Origin: Halanaerobium sp046541575
Lineage (GTDB): Bacteria > Bacillota > Halanaerobiia > Halanaerobiales > Halanaerobiaceae
Direction: 5' to 3'
NCBI GenBank assembly: GCA_046541575.1
Contig: JBKHDA010000049.1
Coordinates: 1-14,733 of the forward strand
DNA length: 14,733 bases
Shown here piece by piece: positions 1 to 5,991 of the stretch. Position numbers and translations under genes: made by a program. Every line of letters starts with the position of its first letter. Position 1 is the first letter of the stretch. The notes below the pieces were generated by a model that worked only from the letters and a program-made list of their open reading frames with translations, made no database searches and had not been told where the DNA came from.

Positions 1-49
1 TCTCTTCTTCCCATCTTTGTCCTTTTAGTTCTAAAGTATCAAATTCCAT
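1..49 (-). CDS. Start of a gene, possibly pyruvate formate-lyase (partial)
   Basis: Only the first 16 codons are inside the window; the gene runs off the left edge. The ATG at 47-49 follows a strong ribosome binding site (AAGGAGGA, 57-64) with 7 nt spacing, so the start is well supported. The visible protein begins MEFDTLELKGQRWEEE. The stretch LKGQRWEEE resembles the opening of pyruvate formate-lyases, where a 'F-K-G-x-x-W-x-x-E' segment precedes the conserved VRDFIQ block; that block would lie outside the window. The leader carries a ZTP riboswitch, a class found upstream of one-carbon and purine genes, and a Rex-like palindrome, a type of site typical of anaerobic fermentation genes. Both suit a PFL gene. 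The gene call is certain; the product is an inference from 16 residues and context. Confidence 0.45.
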   Translation of the reverse strand, partial: MEFDTLELKGQRWEEE

Positions 50-164
50 TAAAAAATCCTCCTTTATAGTCTTATAATCTTATTGGCTGCTTAAAAAATC
101 AATTTATAATTTAAACAGTTATAATTTAAATTATATTTAATCTTTTAAGCTGAATTTCATTCTA

Positions 165-193
165 ATCTTAACAGTAATGATTTCCATTGTCAA
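165..193 (-). promoter_or_regulatory. Proximal sigma-A-type promoter of the left-edge gene
   Basis: Reading the minus strand, a perfect -35 box TTGACA (188-193) is followed after exactly 17 bp by TAAGAT (165-170). The expected start site is near 158, giving a leader of about 110 nt before the ATG at 49. It lies downstream of the riboswitch terminator, so it would drive the left-edge gene independently of the ZTP switch. Confidence 0.6.
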
Positions 194-232
194 TACTTGA
201 GCTCTCTGCTAAGTTTAAATTTTGAGTTAAGA

Positions 233-250
233 TTGTAAATTAGTTTACAG
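233..250. promoter_or_regulatory. Candidate Rex-type operator
   Basis: TTGTAAATTAGTTTACAG is an 18-bp inverted repeat (TGTAAA-4-TTTACA core). It matches the TTGTnAA-4-TTnACAA pattern of the NADH-sensing repressor Rex except for the last base. It lies about 40 bp upstream of the proximal -35 box and downstream of the riboswitch terminator. Rex control is common for fermentative genes in Firmicutes. No rex gene is in the window, so this is a sequence match only. Confidence 0.4.
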
Positions 251-284
251 ATGCTCTATTTAAGACTAAAATCTACAGATAAAC

Positions 285-334
285 AAAAAAATCGCCCCCC
301 GGATAAAGATTTTACTCAATATCCAGGCGGGCGA
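285..334 (-). terminator. Intrinsic terminator: expression platform of the ZTP riboswitch
   Basis: On the minus strand the arm ending CGCCCGCCTGGAT (333-321) pairs with ATCCGGGGGGCGAT (304-291). The stem has one bulged T and one G-G mismatch, and is followed by a run of seven T (291-285). The 5' arm contains the CCGCC that forms the aptamer pseudoknot. Ligand binding should therefore prevent the terminator and turn expression on, the usual logic of ZTP riboswitches. Confidence 0.8.
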
Positions 335-395
335 CTTATTTAAAGATTATATTCCCCTATGGTTAAACCCATATTTATCCGCCAGTCATATAATC
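321..395 (-). promoter_or_regulatory. ZTP (ZMP) riboswitch aptamer, pfl motif
   Basis: The minus strand shows the conserved parts of the ZTP/pfl motif in order. P1 is GATTATAT (395-388) pairing with ATATAATC (352-345). GACTGGCGG follows at 387-379. P2 is TATGG (373-369) with CCATA (362-358). A GGGG run comes next (357-354), and after a short linker the 3' block CCGCCTGGAT (330-321). GGCGG and CCGCC are complementary and form the family's pseudoknot. The class senses the purine intermediate ZMP/ZTP, which accumulates when 10-formyl-tetrahydrofolate is short. The overlapping terminator and the promoter just upstream complete a functional unit directed at the left-edge gene. The 3' block reads CTGGAT where the consensus is CTGGGCA, a small deviation. 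Confidence 0.85.
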
Positions 396-427
396 CATAT
401 ATTCAAATTTTTAAAACTACGCTTTTA

Positions 428-456
428 AGTTTAGCAGAAACTAAAGTGGCTGTCAA
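428..456 (-). promoter_or_regulatory. Promoter of the ZTP riboswitch transcript
   Basis: On the minus strand TTGACA (451-456) is followed after 17 bp by TAAACT (428-433). The predicted start near 421 lies about 25 nt before the aptamer, leaving room for the whole fold. The -35 box sits immediately before the stop codon of the cyclase-family gene (459), so the riboswitch appears to be its own transcription unit rather than a 3' UTR of that gene. Confidence 0.6.
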
Positions 457-458
457 AT

Positions 459-1076
459 CTAAATTTCGGCAGCTACTCGACAGGGAGCTGCTTCTGCTCT
501 GACTTTAAGTGGAAAAACAAAAAGTTTAAAAGATTTTAATCCAAGCAGTTTTTCCAGATTACATAAATTTTCTAAAATAAAAATATCATTTTCGAATAAT
601 TTTTGATGAATTTTAAAGGGACTTCTGTCCGGTGATGGCATGTCAAATCCCAGCAGTTTAATCTCTTTTTCGATCAAAAGGTCAGCCATCTCTTCAGAAA
701 TTAAAGGATGCTGATTATAATATTTTTTATTCCCATATTCTTTTGCCATCCCCGTATAAATAATAACTATATCATTTTTTTCTATCAACTTTTGATATTC
801 TGCTTCAGGGTTGATTAATTTTTTATCATCAGCATAGATCATTTTTGCCTGACCGCAGAGGGAATCCAGAGAAATATCAGCAGCATTCCGAATATCTTCC
901 AACATATGAGCAGGTAGATCAAGATGAGTCCCAACATGCATTCCCATCTTCAAATTATGAATACAGTAACCATCCCGGCTAATTATTTTGTCATTGCTCA
1001 GCTCCACTTCCAGATCTCCAGGATAAACAGGCATTCCATTATAAATTTCATAGCTTAAATCAATTAATTTTGACAC
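459..1076 (-). CDS. Cyclase family protein (kynurenine formamidase-like metal hydrolase)
   Basis: This 205-residue protein belongs to the cyclase/KynB family of metal-dependent amide and ester hydrolases. The signature HxxxHxDxxxH is intact at residues 47-57 (His47, His51, Asp53, His57), in the family form HVGTHLDLPAH. The N-terminal 'DLSYEIYNGMPVYPGD' is also typical. Length is normal for the family. The start is GTG at 1074-1076, with GGGAGG six bases upstream. It is the last gene of a minus-strand run after the macro-domain and HAD genes (gap of 64 bp to the HAD gene). No other kynurenine-pathway gene is visible, so true kynurenine formamidase activity is doubtful. The family includes isatin hydrolases and many members of unknown substrate. 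Family assignment is confident; substrate is unknown. Confidence 0.85.
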   Translation of the reverse strand: MSKLIDLSYEIYNGMPVYPGDLEVELSNDKIISRDGYCIHNLKMGMHVGTHLDLPAHMLEDIRNAADISLDSLCGQAKMIYADDKKLINPEAEYQKLIEKNDIVIIYTGMAKEYGNKKYYNQHPLISEEMADLLIEKEIKLLGFDMPSPDRSPFKIHQKLFENDIFILENLCNLEKLLGLKSFKLFVFPLKVRAEAAPCRVAAEI

Positions 1077-1140
1077 TCTGCACCTCCCTTTTTTGCTACT
1101 GACTTTTAAATTTGATTAAATGGATAATTAAGCTACAATA

Positions 1141-1611
1141 TTACTTTCTTAAGGTCGCTTTAAGCCGCTGCGGATTAGAAATTATCTTAAAAACATCATT
1201 GATATCTCTGCAGATTAGTTCTGCCCCAAAAAGCGCTCCTCTGGCTGTACCTTCAGGTCCAATCACTGTGATTCCAATTTCTGCATTTTTTAGCATCTGA
1301 GCATCATTGTTCCCATTACCAACAGCAATCACTTTTTTTCTTCCCAGTTTTTCTACATAATCTGCCTTAAATTTACTGCCATCACATTCATCAATAACCA
1401 CCAGCTCGGCATTTAAATCCTTTAATAATTCTGCTGCTGTTCCAAAAGTATCAGCTGTTAAAATATATATTTCAAAATCTTTGGCAAGCCTGTTAATCCA
1501 CTCTTTAACTCCATCAATCAATTTTCCATCACAGGCTATGGTTCCATTAAGATCAAAGACAATTTTTTCTACTGTTAATTTTTTGCATCCCGGTATATTT
1601 ATCTTTAGCAT
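1141..1611 (-). CDS. HAD-superfamily soluble P-type-ATPase-like phosphatase
   Basis: A 156-residue cytosolic HAD protein without a cap domain. Motif I is DLNGT (residues 20-24), giving the nucleophile Asp20. The second Asp, the usual acid/base of HAD phosphatases (DxDGT), is Asn22. Motif II is ILTADT around Thr52. The Lys of motif III lies near 80-82, and motif IV is GNGNND (98-103), echoing the GDGxND of P-type ATPases. This matches the small 'soluble P-type ATPase' group, equivalent to a free phosphorylation domain. Loss of the second Asp is expected to slow hydrolysis of the phospho-enzyme, as in P-type ATPases; the substrate is unknown. The ATG at 1609-1611 follows AAGGAGG by about 7 nt. 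It lies between the macro-domain and cyclase genes and is probably co-transcribed with them. Confidence 0.8.
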   Translation of the reverse strand: MLKINIPGCKKLTVEKIVFDLNGTIACDGKLIDGVKEWINRLAKDFEIYILTADTFGTAAELLKDLNAELVVIDECDGSKFKADYVEKLGRKKVIAVGNGNNDAQMLKNAEIGITVIGPEGTARGALFGAELICRDINDVFKIISNPQRLKATLRK

Positions 1612-1670
1612 AAATTTCCTCCTTATCTTATATCTGTGAAGGTAACGTTTGTGAGACCAATTTTATCCAA

Positions 1671-2201
1671 TTAATTTGCGAAAATTTTTTGAGCCTGATC
1701 CTGATATACATTTAGATCACGGCTGCTGTAGAGTACAAATCTTATGACTTCAATATTTTCCAGCTCAGCTGCCATCCTTTTTATAGTTTTGAGACTTATT
1801 TCTGCTGCTTCCTGAATTGGATAGCCAAAGGCTCCTGTAGAAATTGCAGGAAAAGCTACACTTTTAATATCATTATTCTCAGCCAGTTCTAAAGAATTCT
1901 GATAGCATTTTTCCAGAAGTTCGGCTTCTGGCTTATCACGACCATAAACCGGTCCCAGGGTATGGATTACATACTGATTGGGAAGCCTAAAAGCTTTAGT
2001 CAGCACTGCTTCCCCCGGGCTAATTGGGGCCAGAGGTCTGCAGGCCTTTTCCAGTTCAGGTCCAGCTTTTCTATGAATAGCACCTGCAACTCCACCTCCA
2101 ATTTTAAGCTCTGCATTTGCTGCATTAACCACAGCTTCAATGTCATTTTGAGCTACTATGTCTCCCTGAGTCAATTCAAGTTCCAGATCTGCTATTTGCA
2201 A
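1671..2201 (-). CDS. Macro-domain protein (O-acetyl-ADP-ribose deacetylase / ADP-ribosyl hydrolase type)
   Basis: A single macro domain of about 176 residues. The conserved ADP-ribose-binding features are present. QGDI occurs near the N-terminus. VVNAANAEL is followed by the glycine-rich GGGVAGAIHRKAG. The segment YVIHTLGPVYG and the loop FPAISTGAFGYP follow. This is the MacroD/YmdB-like arrangement, in which Asn and Asp/Gly loop residues act on O-acetyl-ADP-ribose or mono-ADP-ribosylated targets. No ATG is available at the start. A TTG at 2205-2207 would be only 3 nt from AGGAGG, whereas the next TTG (2199-2201) lies 9 nt away and is preferred. It heads a minus-strand run with the HAD and cyclase genes and is divergent from nadE. 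Confidence 0.85.
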   Translation of the reverse strand: MQIADLELELTQGDIVAQNDIEAVVNAANAELKIGGGVAGAIHRKAGPELEKACRPLAPISPGEAVLTKAFRLPNQYVIHTLGPVYGRDKPEAELLEKCYQNSLELAENNDIKSVAFPAISTGAFGYPIQEAAEISLKTIKRMAAELENIEVIRFVLYSSRDLNVYQDQAQKIFAN

Positions 2202-2207
2202 TTTCAA

Positions 2208-2489
2208 GAACCTCCTTATTAGATGAATTTTTTAAATTTATCTGAAAAAATATCTTAATAAAATTTAATTATCAGTATTTATATAATTCTTTAATTGTTT
2301 AGTTTTTCCTTTTTCTATTTTTAATAAATTTTAATTTTTTTATTAATAATTTTTAAAATCTTTTCAAGATAATTAATGGTCTTCAAGCTTCAATTAAATA
2401 GCATTTTGGATTTATAGAGAGAATATTAAATTCTTAAGCTTTTAATTTAATTTAATTAACTATAATAGCTCTCATTGATTCTCTATATC
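2208..2489. other. AT-rich divergent intergenic region, macro gene / nadE
   Basis: About 280 bp between the divergent macro-domain and nadE transcription units. It is almost entirely A/T with many homopolymer runs. No gene, tRNA or stable GC hairpin is visible. The ribosome binding site of the macro gene (AGGAGG) is at its left end. Several AT-rich hexamers could serve as a minus-strand -10, but none is paired with a convincing -35. Confidence 0.5.
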
Positions 2490-2518
2490 TTGACACTACC
2501 TCTATTCTTTCCTATAAT
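2490..2518 (+). promoter_or_regulatory. Consensus promoter of nadE
   Basis: TTGACA (2490-2495), 17 bp, TATAAT (2513-2518): a full consensus sigma-A promoter. The predicted start near 2525 gives a 55-nt leader to the ATG at 2580. It also rules out the upstream in-frame ATG at 2475, which would precede the transcript. Confidence 0.85.
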
Positions 2519-2579
2519 TCATACTGGAATTGAAAAAGAAAGATTAAAATTAATTTTTCTTTGGGAGGTAATAATTAAT

Positions 2580-3374
2580 ATGATTGATCAAAATTTAAGT
2601 CAGGAAATTCAGGATTGGATACAGCAGGAAGTTGATAAAAGAAATGCAGATGGTGCAGTTATAGGACTCAGTGGAGGTATTGACTCTTCAGTTGTAGCAG
2701 CACTCTCTAAAAAAGCTCTTGGGGACAATGTTTTAGGAGTTATGCTTCCCGCTAATGGAACAATTAACAAAGATGTAGAATATGCTGAACTTTTAGCTGA
2801 CAAATTTGATATAGAAACTCTTAAGGTAAATATGAAAGAAATTAATGAGCCGTTGGAAAAAAGATTAAAGAACATAGATATTGAAGAAACTGAGAGAGAA
2901 CACTGGCCTCAGACCAAGATTCCAACACCTAATCCGGCAGAACAGAATATTCAGACCAGACTCAGAATGATGACTCTCTACTATATTGCTGAGAAAAAGA
3001 ATTATGTAGTTATGGGAACCAGTAATAAAAGTGAAATGTTAACAGGATACTTTACCCTTTATGGTGATGGGGCAACTGACATGAGACCTATTGGTGATTT
3101 AAACAAAACTCAGGTCTGGGAACTGGCTGAAGTTTTAGGTGTGCCAGAAAAAATTATAAATCGTCCTCCAACCGGCGGCTGCCGTGGGGATGAAAGTGAT
3201 CGTGATGAAAAAGAATTTGGAATCAGTTATGAAGACTTTGATCAGATTTATGAGTCCATAAATAATAATGATGATCTATCTAAATTTGATGAAGGTGATG
3301 TCATGCGGGTTAAAGAATTAATTGATGCTGCTAAAGAAAAGGATCATGTTCCTACCTTTAAAATTGCTGAATAA
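2580..3374 (+). CDS. nadE: NH3-dependent NAD+ synthetase
   Basis: A 264-residue ATP-pyrophosphatase that amidates nicotinic acid adenine dinucleotide to NAD+ in the cytosol. The P-loop SGGIDSS is at residues 31-37. The block TSNKSEMLTGYFTLYGDGATD and the following MRPIGDLNKTQVWEL are diagnostic of NadE. No N-terminal glutaminase domain is present, so it should use free ammonia. An upstream in-frame ATG at 2475 gives a hydrophobic extension with no family counterpart. That ATG lies before the promoter, while the ATG at 2580 is preceded by GGGAGGT and gives the usual family length, so 2580 is chosen. After the synthetase core, the loop that often reads PSAGLxxGQTDE is here PPTGGCRGDESD, a local deviation. 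It is monocistronic, ending in a strong terminator. Confidence 0.93.
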   Translation: MIDQNLSQEIQDWIQQEVDKRNADGAVIGLSGGIDSSVVAALSKKALGDNVLGVMLPANGTINKDVEYAELLADKFDIETLKVNMKEINEPLEKRLKNIDIEETEREHWPQTKIPTPNPAEQNIQTRLRMMTLYYIAEKKNYVVMGTSNKSEMLTGYFTLYGDGATDMRPIGDLNKTQVWELAEVLGVPEKIINRPPTGGCRGDESDRDEKEFGISYEDFDQIYESINNNDDLSKFDEGDVMRVKELIDAAKEKDHVPTFKIAE

Positions 3375-3379
3375 CTTAA

Positions 3380-3422
3380 AATACCTGAGTCTGCTTATAT
3401 TAGCAGATTCAGGTATTTTTTT
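3380..3422 (+). terminator. Intrinsic terminator of nadE (probably bidirectional)
   Basis: AATACCTGA-G-TCTGCT (3380-3395), loop TATATT, then AGCAGA-T-TCAGGTATT (3402-3417) and a run of seven T (3416-3422). The stem is 15 bp with a single internal mismatch. On the minus strand the same hairpin is followed by TTTTAAG, so it may also stop transcripts coming through the PAS-GGDEF remnant, whose stop codon begins at 3423. Confidence 0.9.
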
Positions 3423-3969
3423 ATTTTGCAGCAATTATTCCATCCTTATCAGCTTTTTTTACCTGGTAAAGTAATTCATCTGCCCTGGCTAAATTAGTAT
3501 CAGGAAGTACAATTAGAAATTCATCCCCACCAAATCTGCCTGCAGAATCCATTTTTCTAATACTTTTTTTAATTCTCTCGGCCACAGCGGCAATCACTTT
3601 ATCACCTTTAACATGACCATATTTATTATTCACTTCAGAAAAATTGTCAATATCAATCATCATAATGCTGAGTGAAGAGTTGATATGGGAACAGCGATTA
3701 ATTTCTTTTTCGAGTATATTCATTATCTCACCATAATTATAAAGTGAAGTCAATTGATCTTTTTCTGCTTTTTTCTGCAATTTTTTATTTAATTTTTTTA
3801 GCTTTGCTTCCATTTCTTTAATCTCTGTAATATCTGTAACATAAGTAACTTTTTTATATTAACCATCCTGATTGGTAATACAGCAGCCAATCGGAACATT
3901 TTCTCTAATTTTCTGATTAAATTTTACCAGTTCAATTAATTCTTTTCTGCTGTAATTATCATATGTCAT
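3421..3969 (-). pseudogene. Decayed PAS-GGDEF diguanylate-cyclase-type gene
   Basis: One frame runs from an ATG at 3967-3969, behind GAGGCGAGGG, to the stop at 3421, interrupted by a single TAA (3859-3861) at codon 37. Before the stop the protein reads like a PAS start (VPIGCCITNQDG). After it comes a PAS end (YKKVTYVTDITEIKE), a coiled-coil linker and a GGDEF domain (DQLTSLYNY, DIDNFSEVNNKYGH, RFGGDEFLIVLPDT). The middle of the PAS domain, roughly 70 residues, is absent. Right after LPDTNLA the sequence jumps to RADELLYQVKKA, which matches the extreme end of GGDEF domains, so about 50 residues are missing there too. The active-site GGDEF itself survives. A 130-residue product could start at Met 3811-3813, but it has no ribosome binding site. 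Cyclic-di-GMP synthesis is unlikely. Confidence 0.8.
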
Positions 3970-4000
3970 TATAATTCCCTCGCCTCACAAAAAATTTTAA

Positions 4001-4264
4001 TTACCGACTTAAATGATTCAGGTATTCAGCCACTTTTTTTAATGAATCTTTCTGAACCTTATAATGTACATAATAACCCTTTTTTTCTCCAAACACAAGG
4101 CCGGCTTCTCTTAAAATTTTAAGCTGCTGTGAGACAGCCGATTCAGAAATTTCAAGTCTTTTTGCCAGGGCTCTAACACAGAATCTTTTCTGCAGCAGAA
4201 GTTTTATAATCTCCAACCTTCTTTGATCTCCCAAAGCTTTAAGTAAATTTATTATTTCAGCCAT
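4001..4264 (-). CDS. ArsR-family winged-helix regulator
   Basis: An 87-residue ArsR/SmtB-type DNA-binding protein. It begins KALGDQRRLEIIKLL, has the recognition-helix segment ISESAVSQQLKILREAGLV, and a wing (GEKKGYYVHYKV). The classic metal-binding ELCVCDL motif is replaced by RFCVRAL, leaving a single Cys. A canonical arsenite or zinc site is therefore not evident and the inducer is unknown. An ATG 17 codons upstream lies within the palindrome region and has no ribosome binding site. The ATG at 4262-4264 has AAAGGAGG at good spacing and is chosen. It directly follows the MOT1-type permease gene (57-bp gap containing a perfect palindrome), so it may sense the transported oxyanion or a sulfur metabolite and regulate itself. 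Confidence 0.85.
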   Translation of the reverse strand: MAEIINLLKALGDQRRLEIIKLLLQKRFCVRALAKRLEISESAVSQQLKILREAGLVFGEKKGYYVHYKVQKDSLKKVAEYLNHLSR

Positions 4265-4288
4265 AATCACGCCTCCTTTATCGTATAA

Positions 4289-4306
4289 CAAGTTATTTAT
4301 AACTTG
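4289..4306. promoter_or_regulatory. Perfect 18-bp palindrome, candidate ArsR operator
   Basis: CAAGTTAT-TT-ATAACTTG, a perfect 8-2-8 inverted repeat. It lies 25 bp upstream of the arsR start codon and 16 bp downstream of the permease stop codon. Position and symmetry suit an autoregulatory operator of the small winged-helix protein. No T-run follows, so it is not a terminator. Confidence 0.55.
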
Positions 4307-4321
4307 ATTCCACAAATCCTG

Positions 4322-5395
4322 TTATTCCCACCCGGTTTTGACTAAGCCAAAAATAAGCATAATTAAAAAAGCAGCTGTCATTCCCCAGATGAGAGCAATA
4401 ATTCCTGTTATAGCTGTATAAATCATATTTTTGCTCTTAACTGCACTTTTAAAAAGTTGAACTGCGGAAAAAAACAATAATGCTCCCAGGATCCCAAAGG
4501 GAATAATCTCAATTACTCCCTGAGAGGCAAAAAACAGAGCCACAAAAAGTAAAATAAGTCCTGAGATTATATTAGAACCTCCAGTTCGAGCCCCAAAACG
4601 ATACTGGGCGGCCAGACCACCTGCTCCATGGCACATTGGAAAACCACCAAAAGATGAAGAAATTAAACTCATTAGTCCAATACTGATAACAATTCTTTTT
4701 TCCGGAACTTTTCGCTCAAGCAAATCAGTGATTAATAAAGAAGTAGCGAAAACAGAATTTCCTAAAGTTAATGGCAGCTGAGGCAGAGTTCCTTTAATAA
4801 AACCACTCCCGAGTTCGGTAACCGTAGGCAGCGTTAAAGTAGGCCAGTTAAAACTCTCGATGACCGGAAAACCATTATAATAGATGCCCACTCCAATTCC
4901 AAGTGCCAGCACTATTAAGGCTGAGATATCCGGCAGTGGTAAAAAATAAAAGATTATTATAATTAAAACCGCTGTTAAACCCCAGATGCTGTCTTCCAGG
5001 ATAAAACCCAGTGCGGTTCTAAAAAGAGTTAAAGCAAGTCCCAGCTGAATTCCTCTGATCAGCCAGAGAGGTATGTATTTTTTTATATATTTAATCAGAC
5101 CGGTCGAAGCTGCAATTAAAAAAATTATTCCCGTCATCATTCCTGCTCCTGCTATTTCAGCGGCAGTCAGACTTCCGCTGATTGCAATAGCACCAATTGC
5201 TTTCATTGGTTCAACCGGCATCGGTAATTTATAATAAAATCCGGTTGCCAGATAACTTAAAGCAAAGAAAAATATCACTGGAGATAGCTGCAGTTCACTG
5301 ACTGCAGCTACTCCAAGAATAATAGGGATTAGGGTACCATAATCACCAACTGCTCCTGCTATTTCCTCTAAATTAAATCTAAAATCTTTTTCCAT
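4322..5395 (-). CDS. MOT1-type molybdate/sulfate permease
   Basis: A 357-residue polytopic membrane protein with about 10 hydrophobic segments. Both MOT1 (molybdate transporter type 1) signatures are present. GDYGTLIPIILG (17-28) with PMPVEPMKAIGAIAIS (58-73) forms the first. GGFPMCHGAGGLAAQYRFGA (250-269) forms the second. Plant MOT1 proteins import molybdate with high affinity, and bacterial relatives are usually labelled putative sulfate/molybdate transporters. Here the usual PMPVQPMK reads PMPVEPMK. The STAS domain of SulP carriers is absent. The ATG (5393-5395) is preceded by GGGAGG. It lies 91 bp after trmO and is followed by the ArsR regulator, suggesting an oxyanion-uptake module attached to the end of the exporter operon. 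Family is confident; substrate is inferred. Confidence 0.85.
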   Translation of the reverse strand: MEKDFRFNLEEIAGAVGDYGTLIPIILGVAAVSELQLSPVIFFFALSYLATGFYYKLPMPVEPMKAIGAIAISGSLTAAEIAGAGMMTGIIFLIAASTGLIKYIKKYIPLWLIRGIQLGLALTLFRTALGFILEDSIWGLTAVLIIIIFYFLPLPDISALIVLALGIGVGIYYNGFPVIESFNWPTLTLPTVTELGSGFIKGTLPQLPLTLGNSVFATSLLITDLLERKVPEKRIVISIGLMSLISSSFGGFPMCHGAGGLAAQYRFGARTGGSNIISGLILLFVALFFASQGVIEIIPFGILGALLFFSAVQLFKSAVKSKNMIYTAITGIIALIWGMTAAFLIMLIFGLVKTGWE

Positions 5396-5486
5396 AATAA
5401 CCTCCCTGATTCAATTAAGCAGTTAACTAAAACTTCCCTCTAATTCAAAATCACTCCCCAGTTTAATAAATTTCTTCAATTATCTC

Positions 5487-5969
5487 TTAGCTAAACCGAC
5501 CGTCATCTTTTTTCTCAGATAATTTATGCACATTTTTTTCATACCAGCCAGTTTTAACATCTTTTCTGATATCAAACTCAGGTACATAGGGTTTTATATC
5601 TAGAAGTGGTGTGTCATCTACAATGTCAACATCTTTAATATAAATAATATTTTTTTCAATTTTTTTAAGCCTAACTACAGAAAGTCCGATTGAATTAGGC
5701 CTACTGGGCGCTCTAATTGCAAAAATTCCGTGCTCTTTATCTTCTAAAAAAGGCTTGTTCTTAAGTGAACATCTTCCGGCCAGATGACAGTGATATAATA
5801 ATATCAAATGCGAGAAATCCTTCAAATCAATTAACCCCTCTTCAAATTCCGGCATTAGTTCAATTTTACCTTCTATTCCTTCTGCTCCTGTTGGCTGAAT
5901 TGGTGTACCCTCAACTGTTTTAAACTCTGATCTTATTTTTCCAATCGGTTGAAAAGTTATTTGTTTCAT
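5487..5969 (-). CDS. trmO: TrmO-type tRNA (adenine37-N6)-methyltransferase
   Basis: A 160-residue TsaA/UPF0066 (VirR) family protein. TrmO uses S-adenosylmethionine to N6-methylate t6A37 in threonine tRNAs. Visible family features are PIGKIRSEF at the N-terminus, the central DFSHLILLYHCH, and the signature HGIFAIRAPSRPNSIGLSVV (80-99). The downstream DIVDDTPLLDIKPYVPEFD, which forms the rest of the beta-barrel active site, is also present. The protein is shorter than E. coli TrmO because it lacks the C-terminal extension, which is normal for many bacterial and archaeal members. The ATG (5967-5969) has GGAGG 8 nt upstream. It lies 22 bp after the ABC-2 permease gene, so it is probably co-transcribed with transporters that have no obvious link to tRNA modification. 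Confidence 0.85.
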   Translation of the reverse strand: MKQITFQPIGKIRSEFKTVEGTPIQPTGAEGIEGKIELMPEFEEGLIDLKDFSHLILLYHCHLAGRCSLKNKPFLEDKEHGIFAIRAPSRPNSIGLSVVRLKKIEKNIIYIKDVDIVDDTPLLDIKPYVPEFDIRKDVKTGWYEKNVHKLSEKKDDGRFS

Positions 5970-5991
5970 TTTTGGTGCCTCCTCTTAAAAT

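Noticed and set aside
172..193. A Fur/Zur-like box (AATG-5-CATT symmetry) in the proximal promoter of the left-edge gene
   Set aside because: Only short arms match, and the 7-1-7 metalloregulator pattern does not hold.
1962..2222. Plus-strand open frame antisense to the macro-domain gene
   Set aside because: No ribosome binding site and no protein-like features; the opposite strand encodes a clear macro domain.
2208..2489. Possible small gene, RNA or phage attachment site in the AT-rich gap
   Set aside because: Only A/T-rich low-complexity sequence; no coding frame with a ribosome binding site and no GC-containing hairpin.
2475..2579. A 35-codon hydrophobic N-terminal extension of NadE beginning at an earlier ATG
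   Set aside because: The ATG precedes the consensus promoter at 2490-2518, has no ribosome binding site, and the extension has no counterpart in NadE proteins.
4265..4315. A 17-codon upstream extension of the ArsR protein
   Set aside because: It overlaps the palindrome, has no ribosome binding site, and the family domain begins at the downstream Met.
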